Assembly: GCA_023078685.1 (NCBI GenBank)
Contig: JALGAS010000006.1
Location: forward strand, 4,092,001-4,156,000
Length of the DNA: 64,000 bases
Direction of reading: 5' to 3'
From: Neopestalotiopsis rosae
Lineage: Eukaryota; Ascomycota; Sordariomycetes; Amphisphaeriales; Sporocadaceae
The notes beneath the pieces were generated by a model. It was not told the origin of the DNA. It did no database searches and saw only the letters and a program-made list of their open reading frames with translations. Numbering within the stretch: position 1 is the first letter of the stretch; the number at the start of each line of letters is the position of its first letter. The position numbers and the translations under genes are program-made. Shown here in pieces: positions 55,922 through 64,000 of this stretch.

Positions 55922-57615
55922 ATGAAACTCGCCATCCTGTCACAGATTGCATTATTGGCAACTGCCGGTCTCGGCCGAGAAGCCAAGTATTCTCCTTGCG
56001 CTGCCAGCAACAAGAATCTGACGGTGCAGACCTCAACGGGAACCTTTACCGGCATCATTGACCCCGAGTTTCCCAACACGCGCCAATTCCGCGCCGTGCC
56101 CTTTGCCGAGCCTCCAGTGGGGTCCCGCCGCTGGCTTCCGCCGCAAAAGCTCACCTCCCGGCCTGACGAGCATCACTACGCGACGCGCTTCCCTCCGTCG
56201 TGTCCGCAGTTTGTGACGGCGGTTCCGTCGCTGTTCAACACCAACCTCACCTCGGGGAATCTAATTTATAATGGCTACCAGAATGATACCTCGGGCTTGG
56301 TAGGGGAGGCCACGTCTGAAGACTGCCTGTATGTCGCAATATGGACGCCCGCAGCTGATGCACCCAAGCCCGATGCCGGATTCCCCGTTGTTTTCTTTAT
56401 GCAAGTATTCACCTCAGGTCAGGGATCTCTGGATATCCACACTGACCAATTCTCAGCACCGGAGGTGGCCTGCTCATTGGCGGCATCGATATTCCTTGGC
56501 AGATGCCGACCTCGTGGGTCGAGCGGTCGCAGTCGCACATTGTCGTGACCATCAATTACCGCCTCAACATCTTTGGCTTTCCCAACGCCAAGGGGTTAGT
56601 AGACGATGATCAGAATTTGGGTATTCTCGACCAGCGCGCCGCTTTGGAATGGGTCCGCGACAACGTTGCGGCGTTTGGTGGCGACCCGCGCCGAATCACG
56701 CAGTGGGGACGGTCTTCGGGGGCTGTCAGCACGGATATTCATGCCTATGCCTATCGCGAGGACCCCATTGCCCAAGCCTATTGGCTGCAGTCCGGTCTGG
56801 TCGTGGACCTGGAGCTGGAGAAGGATACATCGTTCTCCAACTTTAGCTTTGTGGCCCGCAACGTCGGGTGCGACATGACCTGCACCGATGGCGACGGGGA
56901 CGTGGACGGCGCGGCCGAGCTCGATTGCATGCGCCAGGTGCCAATGGCGCTGCTTGAGAACTTCATTGGACAGTATGCTGATCGAGGTGAGATGCCCGCG
57001 CTCACCTTCAGCGTATTCCCCGATGATCGCGTCGTCTTTAGCAATTACACTGCATTGTCCGAGGCTGGGGCGTTTGCCAGGATACCCACCATCATCTCCA
57101 ACACGGCCAATGAGTACTCATCACTCGTGCCATGGCCCGTCGACAATCTCACGGCTGGCCCAGATCAGGCCGAGGTCACAGAACTGGATATTGAAGTGGG
57201 TGTATGTCGGACTTACAAGTCGACTGTCTATCGTAGCCGCGTAGGGGTCCCCGTCTTCCGGTTCCAGTACGCTGGCATCTTCCCCAATCTGAACTATTAT
57301 GCATGGCTCGGCGCCTACCATGCTAGCGACATACCCATATCATTCGGGACCTACAGGCTTCTTGATCACGTCGCCAACACTACAGAGCTGGAGATAGAGA
57401 CTAGCGAGTCAATGCAAGACTATTTTCTTGCCTTTGTCGAGGATCCGTATAATGGGCCGCAGGAGATGTTCGACTGGCTGCCAATGATTCCCGGTGATTC
57501 TGATGGTGGTGATCTGCTTCGTTTTGGAGCAGACGGCAAAGCAGTCCAGCATATTCATGGTGTCGAAGTGGACGGTGTTTGTTATGGCGTGGGGGGGTAC
57601 AATCCGTTCCCCTGA
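55922..57615 (+). CDS. secreted type-B carboxylesterase/lipase
   Basis: Exons 55922-56400 and 56457-57615; 545 residues. The intron uses a GC donor (GCAAGT) and an AG acceptor. It is required because it restores FPVVFFITGGGLLIGGIDIP, the family's oxyanion-hole GGG motif, in phase. Alpha/beta-hydrolase that cleaves esters outside the cell. Signal peptide MKLAILSQIALLATAGLG. Landmarks: FRAVPFAEPPVGSRRW, SEDCLYVAIWTP, VVTINYRLNIFGFP, NLGILDQRAALEWVRDNVAA, FGGDPRRIT, the nucleophile elbow GRSSG (Ser246), an acid in NTANEYSS, and a likely catalytic His in GAYHASDIP. The elbow differs from the usual GQSAG, and there is an unusually Asp/Gly-rich insert (TDGDGDVDGAAELDC). Substrate unknown; fungal relatives act on lipids, sterol esters or pollutants. 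Confidence 0.9.
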
Positions 57616-57749
57616 GGACCGCTGAGTATCGGGGTTGTTATATTCGCCTAATGAAATAGTCAGCATGTCCAATAAATCGTGATTGTTAATAAGGAGAATA
57701 TTAGAAGATAGTCTTCGCGCCTCGGATCGTCTCTGCGCTGTGGGTGAAG

Positions 57750-57920
57750 ATGGCCCTGTGGTTGGGGTGGTACGTGGCAGGCTTGGAGAAGATACAGTCA
57801 ACATGGTTTCTTGACTTAAAGGTTGCTGACATGGAACTCGACAACGAGAATGAATATTATGAAGAGGATGACGATTCTGAGGAGTCTGTGGGTTCCGAGG
57901 ATCGTGTCGCCCGTGGCTGA
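57750..57920 (+). CDS. possible 56-residue acidic protein
   Basis: An ATG frame of 57 codons: MALWLGWYVAGLEKIQSTWF, then a strongly acidic stretch YYEEDDDSEESVGSED, stop 57918-57920. It lies 135 bp after the carboxylesterase. The codons look protein-like, but there is no family or promoter evidence. It could be the end of a decayed gene. Confidence 0.2.
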   Translation: MALWLGWYVAGLEKIQSTWFLDLKVADMELDNENEYYEEDDDSEESVGSEDRVARG

Positions 57921-57984
57921 TGCCATATTCTTTGGCATCTATTGTTTTGAGCAAGTCGAGTGTTGCACATACAAATTACAAATG

Positions 57985-58095
57985 GTAATATTATTGATTT
58001 TTTTCAAAAAAGAAAAAAGAAAATACGATTTTTACTAGAAAGAAAAGATTTAAAAAAATAAATAAAAGAAAAATAAATAAAAGAAAATCTAATAC
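57985..58095. repeat. A-rich low-complexity tract
   Basis: About 110 bases dominated by A-runs and AAATAAA-like units on the plus strand, read directly. Includes an imperfect short repeat ATAAATAAAAGAAAA. Confidence 0.75.
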
Positions 58096-59135
58096 AGCTC
58101 CTAGGGTAAAAATAAACGCATCTATCTTTTAGCAATGATCAAGTCGACTTAAATCTTTGCATCGGATTGGATCGGTCGCTCTTTGCCATCCTTTTTCTGC
58201 TTGAAATTGGCACATGCAGTACATCGATGGGTAATCGTGGAATTAGATACTTCAGAACCGTCGGACCAAGAAACCATGTTAATTGATATTATTTGTACCT
58301 TCTCTAACACTGCCCAAGTAGTTCCCTAACCGATATCCTGGTGACATTTTCGCCCGCAAGGTTCCGTAGGAGTGCCCGCTACTTGTCCACAGTCGATGGT
58401 TCCATCTCTACCTCATCCATGCCCATTTCATGCTCCTTCACATTTTTATTCCATTGTAATAATGGTGTACCTCAAGACTCTGGGCGAAGGAGCACGGGAT
58501 GATCCGATGGCGGAAAGGGTGCGGGACAAGGCTTATAGTAATAATTCCCAGAGTTTCTCTTTCTCTTGTGTTGTATCTTGTCTCTGAATCAGCGAGACGG
58601 TACAATAGGAACATGAAAATGCGCATCGCAGGCATCAACTTGTCCGTTATCTCCACTCCGATTCCTTAACCCTCCAGCTGGAACAATACGGCTCCTACAC
58701 CGAATCCAAAGTGTCGACAGCCAAACTATACTGCATTGTGGTGTCGGACTTCTTGACTGCCCTTTCTTGGATGAATTGACAGATGGTGACAAAGGCTTCA
58801 GGCTGTGCATCACTCCATTCTTAGGGCTTATTTCTCGAGAGTCGTTGCACTTGCAGCTCTCAGCTGCCTCCATGCTGCTCTGCCTGTGTAGCCCCTCAGT
58901 GGTTGTGCCTAAAAAGAAATGGAAAGGTCACAGACCCGCTCTACTTTCTACCATAGATTCGATCGAATGTGTTTATTTATAGCTATCTAGGCTGAAATGT
59001 TGGAAGAACTTGCCCTGGCCGAAAAGCAAGTTAATGAATGACACCAACAGTGTACTGGTACTAGGTTCCCGCCTTCAAATCCGAATCTCACTCCTCAAGG
59101 CTCCAATTCTTGAGACTGAAAACCGTTCGACTCAA
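58096..59135. other. intergenic, no supported gene
   Basis: About 1 kb downstream of the minus-strand cysteine-rich gene. Frames are short or start at non-ATG codons; nothing supported. Confidence 0.45.
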
Positions 59136-59598
59136 TCAGGTCCAGCACTGGCCGGAGCCAGGGCCAGGCTGGCACTGAACGCGCCCTCCGTTGCAGCTAG
59201 ATATTCAGGATCTCGTCAGACCTTCATTCACCAAAGGGAGAACAAAGTCGCTGGAGGGAAGATGACTTGGATATCTACTAACCTGTAGCAACCGTAGCCA
59301 GCGGAGCACTGGCACTGTCCGATGACGCAGTCGGAGTGGGGAGGAAAGTTCTCGCCGCATCGTGCCTCGAGAGATCGGGTCTCGATGGTGCCCTTTTCAG
59401 GAAGTAAGCAAGAGCCGGCACACATCGACACCATGAGTGAAGTTGGCAAGGCAGATAGATTTCCGGGTAACATACCTGAGAGAGACCTTTGTAAGTGAAA
59501 CCAGAGTCTTGAATGGTCTCAACGTCGCTGGCAGAGGGGGCCGCATAGATGCCCGCAGCAGCAAGGAGGAGGATGGCAAAGCTCTGGAAGGTCTTCAT
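59136..59598 (-). CDS. small secreted protein with eight cysteines
   Basis: Three exons on the minus strand, 59598-59476, 59392-59283, 59196-59136, joined by GT-AG introns in phase; 97 residues. The signal peptide is MKTFQSFAILLLAAAGIYAA. A short propeptide-like stretch follows (SASDVETIQDSGFTYKGLSQ, then GTIETRSLEA). The mature part RCGENFPPHSDCVIGQCQCS, AGYGCYSCNGGRVQCQPGPG, SGQCWT has eight Cys in about 45 residues, spacing C-x9-C-x4-C-x-C-x5-C-x2-C-x6-C-x8-C, which would give four disulfides. A TATA element lies 113 nt upstream. Small cysteine-rich secreted proteins of fungi often act as effectors, antimicrobial peptides or surface proteins; which applies here is unknown. The exons are too short to stand out as one reading frame. 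Confidence 0.8.
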
Positions 59599-59710
59599 TG
59601 TGTAGAATTTGTGAGTTTGAGGTCTGGAAATGGGAAGTTATGTGTTGAGATGGAAGCTTCGATGTTGTGATCTGCTCGATAAATTGCGAAATCACAGAGA
59701 AAACACTCTC

Positions 59711-59717
59711 CTTTATA
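59711..59717 (-). promoter_or_regulatory. TATA box of the cysteine-rich protein gene
   Basis: TATAAAG on the minus strand (in CTATAAAGGAG), 113 nt before the ATG at 59598. Confidence 0.6.
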
Positions 59718-59848
59718 GATTTGTCAAGCACAGACCATGAACCAAGCTGACGTCCGAGGAAGGATTCGCATGACGATGCAGGTATGAAGGAAGTCGTCTT
59801 TGTGACTATGTCTGCGCAACTATCATGTCTGCTTGAGTTGATCGGCAG

Positions 59849-60240
59849 TCACAATATCAATCCTCTTGTCAGCAATTCTTCTTGATGTAGTCGGCATACG
59901 TGACGATCTCCAATTCTAGGTCGTACGGGTTCTTGTCTAACTTCAACAAAGTCCTGCATGTGCTTTTCGTATAAAAGTCCATTGTCGATCATTTCTAGCG
60001 CTCCTTTTGAGGCTGACATGATTATAAGTGTGACCAAAGGGAGACATTCTATGGCTGATCCACCCTAGGCTCAAACTTTCTTCACGAGGCTTAGCACCAA
60101 TGTCCAAACAGCCTAAATGCAGCTTACAGAATTTGTCGTACGAGCTCACGACACGATGTTACAATGTGTTACGTAACGACAATAAACCACAACGGTAGTT
60201 ACTTACAGCATCCTAGGACTCTATGCTCTTTGCATCGAGT
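59849..60240 (-). other. unresolved minus-strand transcription unit with small ORFs
   Basis: Below a good TATA box on the minus strand (60242-60249), two overlapping ATG frames look protein-like. One starts at 60019 (MSASKGALEMIDNGLLYEKH..., 56 residues, stop 59849-59851). Another starts at 59982 (MDFYTKSTCRTLLKLDKNPY, then ELEIVTYADYIKKNC, stop 59869-59871). Splice-like sites (GTAAGT near 60207, GTAAGC near 60127, CCTAG near 60068) suggest a spliced transcript, but I could not find a model joining the best pieces. It could be a small gene or a frameshifted relic. Confidence 0.3.
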
Positions 60241-60241
60241 G

Positions 60242-60249
60242 TATTTATA
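60242..60249 (-). promoter_or_regulatory. TATA box, minus strand
   Basis: TATAAATA in GGGCTATAAATACACTCG on the minus strand; it precedes the unresolved unit at 59849-60240. Confidence 0.5.
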
Positions 60250-62896
60250 GCCCTGCAATAGTATAAGCTTGGCTGAACTTTTGCATGTCAGCTAATCTCC
60301 AATCGCTTGACTAGGCAGCTTGACTCGGCGAAAATTGGCCGATGAGCAACCATGCATGCAGAGTCGTAAATTTCAAAAAGTACTTTCGTCATATACTCCC
60401 TTGGTGGGTGGAAATCGATGAAGGAGACAACACTGATAATGTATCAAGAATGAAGCACAAAAACGAGGCATCAGCTCAGAAATAAGCTATCTTACTTCCA
60501 AAAGATACTCACTGGGCACGAACCAGTTGGAAAACGATTCCAGAAACAAAGGAGTGGTAATATTGATGCTGCAGAGAGAAGTTCTAGCTACAGCTGCCAA
60601 TGTTATTGATTTTACCCCCCGTCCAGCACTGAATTCGCGCCTGCCATCTCCAAAGACGCCCGTGAGTCTTGCAGCTACTGCTGACAGACAGTCTGAGACG
60701 CTGATCTGTGTGTTCATGTCCATTTCCTGTTCTGTCCCCATCGTTTCCCTGGCTCTCTTTTTTCTATGGATGCTGTGTTAAGTGAACTATTTAGGTTAGA
60801 TAGGTCCATGTTTTGAACTGCAGTGTCGCTGACATTTGGCTGTAGATGACTGCATGCATATCCAAGTGAATATATCCACAGATATTCACTGCATGGCGAA
60901 AAGCGGTAAAGATCATCTCAAAACGAAGTGCATCAACTCTGGTGGGAATATGTACAAACCGCTAAGTATGACAGAATCATAAATGCCTGCGATTTCTTTT
61001 TTGAGTCAGATTGGTTGAAAGATCGTCACGTAAAACTAAGTAAGACGGGGTTTTCCCAAATCTCTATCTTCTGATTTGACTTTTGTTTGATCTTATCTTT
61101 TTATCTCAGTTTTTCAGCTTTGTTTTTATTTAGTCTTAATAAGGCTGTAATTTCGTACATAATAAGTCATCGTTGGTTCGAAGCCGTAACGCCATTGATA
61201 TCCAGCCAAGACCAATCGTGGCGCTTGTCTGGCCGTATCTGACGCGGCTGCAGAGGTGATTGCCATTACTGTTGTATCTTAAAGCCTTAAGCCTGTTAAT
61301 TCTTGTTTTGCCTGGTGCCAGTGTTCTCATGTAGGGAAGAATAAGTCACAATCTTGTAACATATCTCATACGGCAAGCAAGACAACACAATGGTCAAGAG
61401 CGCCATTTTACCAAAACATGCTCATCAACATCCTATTTTTAACATATACTATATGATCCCTCCTCACCCTTGAAGCACATATACCCCCAATCAAAAATAC
61501 CCCGCTTCGGCCTAGATTCTCACTTGCTTGGTTTGATGCGCCACCTGTGGCTGGTGCACTGCGGCACCCTTCGGGTGACACATGGGAAGATTTATCAAGT
61601 CTGTGTATTTACACATTATTTTCTCAGAAGGAAACCATCTTTAATTCTACTCTTTATTTTGGATACCAGTCATATCATGGTTGCTCTCATAGTCGGTGTT
61701 TACCATTTGGTCTCAAGATCTAGTTTTGTACCGTCCACCCAGATGCTTATATTGGTGAGTACATTGTGATTAATTTCTTCTTCTGCAGATACAAAAGCGC
61801 ACTGCTTGCTTGGGATCGGTATCGATATCCAAACCATCTTATTTTGACATTGCGTTATCTGGTTGCAATAGTGCCGTGAAGTCAGGTTAAATGTCGGACT
61901 CATTGTGGTGTCCATGTCAGGTCATCGAGTGGTGGGGCGGGTCAGGGCAATGACTTGGGTAGGGGTAAAGGGGCCAATCATCTAATCTCAAGGGTTGTAT
62001 AGAGAGTGCAAGATGATACAAGTTTGGCCATATCTCTTCTCAATTGGAATTGGTTTATTCTTGTTTCTACAGCGTGAAATGAGTGACATCAATCACCATA
62101 GTATTAGTAATGGCGGCGCTAGGTGCCCCTAGTCGCAAACGGCCGCAGCTCAAACCATCTCACCAACGGAGACGCCCAGACTCCATCCCCGACGGAGCGG
62201 AAACTAGGAACGAAAACAACAATTGCACTCCGAGTTTCCACTTCCAGGTTAAGTTGTCGTTCAGACTATACCATTTGATTTTGCTTCTTTGACAGGCTTG
62301 AAATTTGGTATTCGCTTGCATCGAGGTCAACAGTGAGCCCAACACTGAACATTTGGTGGATACCGGAAAATATTGTTCACATCATCCGTCGGGTTGTACT
62401 GCTACCTTGCCAATTGATTGGAAAGAAAGGGACAAGCGACACCTGAGCAACATGGTGTGATGTGATGATCTGATGCTGATTGCTGTACCTGCCGCTGTGT
62501 TTTTGACTGATTATTCCTGTCTTACAGTGTCCCACTCTGGAGTTTAGGGCCTTAATCTTAATGTCCGTCGTGCCTCACAGTAAAAGTTCAGAATGTGTCC
62601 GACCACTCAGCATACAACAACGCCGAGCTGACCAATCAGCAACACAATCGTCAAGATCCTTTGTTGCCAATATGGACGTTTCAGGATGCTGACAATAGGC
62701 AATACTTACACGTACGAAAACCCAATTATTAAGCAATCATAACATGATAGACAGATTCATGGTCAAGCTAGTAATTCTGCCTCTATAAGCACAGCGTACT
62801 TAAAGCCAATGATTCACACAAGATGGTGACAGTCCTTACTATCTTTACATTGCAATTCGAACCACCACCCCCTTCAGATTATAACCATCACCAAAC
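60250..62896. other. gene-poor region, no supported gene
   Basis: About 2.6 kb. Some AT-rich patches (61070-61140). Open frames are short, overlapping and mostly lack ATG. The last 200 bases should be the promoter of the dehydrogenase gene; ATGATTCACACAAGATGG near 62810 is close to the likely transcript start. Confidence 0.45.
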
Positions 62897-63898
62897 ATGT
62901 CTGTCTACGTTGTAACCGGAGTTTCTAGGGGAATTGGAGTGAGTCTGCCCCTGATCACGCTGCACGGTCCCTATACTCACATCTCGTTCTAGTTTGAATT
63001 TGTCAAGCAGCTCTCGGAAGATCCCAATAATCTAGTCATCGGTCTGGTTCGCAACAAGGCTGCGACGGAAAAGAGAGTGACTGAGGAGCTGGGAGGTCCT
63101 ACCAATGTTCACATCCTTCAGGGCGACCTCACCAAGTACGCAACCCTCAAGCAAGCTACGGCTGATACTGCCGAGATTGTTGGCGAAAGAGGTGTCGATT
63201 ACCTTGTCGCCAACGGAGCGATTGTGTCTGATCTGGACGCTCATGATCCTATTGGAGCTCTGTAGGTGGTCTTCCTTTTCCAATGAATAATACTCGGTCT
63301 AGCCCGTTATTAACGTGCGTATTGTTCTCAGAGGCGATAAGCCCGAAGAGATTGATGCTGTATTCTCAGAGCTCTCTCAGACCAACATTGTCGGCAACAT
63401 CCACCTGTTCAATCTATTCCTTCCACTCGTTAGAAAGGGCAAGGACAAAAAGTTCATCGCCATCACCAGTGGCCTGGCTGATTTGGACCTCACCAACAAG
63501 TTTGAGCTTGACAATGGTTCCTTGTACGCAGCATCCAAAGCTGCCTTGAACATCATTATCGCCAAATTCAGTGCTCAGTACAAGGATGAGGGAATCCTCT
63601 TTGTCAGCGTTTCACCGGGTGTGGTTGACGTGGGACGTAACGACAATGGTATGTGCTATCGTTCTCAGACTGAAACAATGAGAATTCTTGCTGACCTCAA
63701 ACTACAGCTACCCCAGAGCAGATTCAGTCAATGCAGAAATTTGGGGCCAAGGTCATGCAATATGCACCCCATTTCAGGGGACCCATTACCCCAGAAGAAT
63801 CTGTTCGACATATGAGGTCGACTTTTGAAAAGGTCAAAATCGAGAGCGGGTACGGTGGCGCATTTGTTAGCCATTTCGGTGATAAGCAGTGGGTGTAA
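62897..63898 (+). CDS. short-chain dehydrogenase/reductase
   Basis: Exons 62897-62938, 62993-63261, 63332-63648, 63708-63898; GT-AG introns, all in phase; 272 residues. NAD(P)-dependent oxidoreductase with a Rossmann fold; cytosolic, as there is no targeting signal. The cofactor glycine motif TGVSRGIG (residues 7-14) is split by the first intron. LVANGAI is the usual NNAG-like stretch, NIVGNIHLFNLFLPL is helix 4-5, and the catalytic motif is YAASK (Tyr169, Lys173) with Ser in ITSGLAD. VSPGVVDVG follows. The C-terminal exon encodes TPEESVRHMRSTFEKVKIES and GGAFVSHFGDKQWV. It resembles fungal SDRs annotated as aflatoxin-pathway or ketoreductase homologues, but there are no biosynthetic genes beside it, so the substrate is open. 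Confidence 0.9.
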
Positions 63899-64000
63899 AG
63901 TCAGATGGAGCAGTCATTTCAACTCGATGGGAGCGACTCGAGTCGATAGCGACACCAATGGGCCGACTTTTTCTGGTTTACTGCGTGGCGTTTCGATGCA

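Overview
The window is nuclear DNA from a filamentous ascomycete. Protein-coding genes carry short GT-AG introns (about 47-220 nt, mostly 50-70) with CTRAY-like branch sites, and the products are typical of moulds: secreted glycosidases, a Zn2Cys6 regulator, MFS and ZIP transporters, and a giant Ser/Thr-rich surface protein. A Sordariomycete, perhaps Hypocreales, is my inference; no marker gene fixes it. Gene density is uneven. Compact single-copy genes alternate with long gene-poor stretches full of broken copies.

Layout. (1) 0.9-6.6 kb: two neighbouring secreted exoglycosidases, a GH29 alpha-L-fucosidase and a GH20 beta-N-acetylhexosaminidase; together they could trim fucosylated, GlcNAc-containing glycans. 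(2) 8.1-21.6 kb: an array of about a dozen copies of a gene family I do not recognise. Five copies are intact (8149, 10030, 11680, 15254, 19682). The others are truncated, internally deleted, frameshifted or reduced to tails. All intact copies share a phase-1 intron near codon 28-39 and a C-terminal core with F-K/R-x-W-E/D-P and F-R/K-D motifs. Promoter blocks are duplicated with the genes. (3) 22.8-24.0 kb, minus strand: mitochondrial lipoyl synthase. (4) 24-28.4 kb: gene-poor, with a nonsense-mutated reading frame. (5) 28.5-38.0 kb: an 11-exon gene for a secreted protein of about 2,821 residues. It has several families of tandem repeats, including 20 units of exactly 99 bp, and a C-terminal globular domain. 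(6) 39.0-44.5 kb: a compact trio of a phytanoyl-CoA-dioxygenase-like enzyme, a convergent Zn2Cys6 regulator and a divergent MFS sugar/inositol-type transporter. An identical 17-bp GC-palindrome motif lies upstream of the enzyme and between regulator and transporter. (7) 44.5-49.9 kb: repeats and gene debris, including a relocated piece of the giant surface-protein gene. (8) 49.9-64 kb: a TmpA-like membrane flavoprotein, a ZIP zinc transporter, a secreted type-B carboxylesterase with a GC-AG intron, a small eight-cysteine secreted protein, and a short-chain dehydrogenase.

The array in (2) is the best candidate for an undescribed system: a fast-evolving, locally amplified family with birth-and-death structure, shared promoters and no recognisable domain. 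The trio in (6) is the best candidate for a small co-regulated pathway. Exon boundaries below were deduced by hand from splice consensus, reading phase and agreement with protein families or paralogues.
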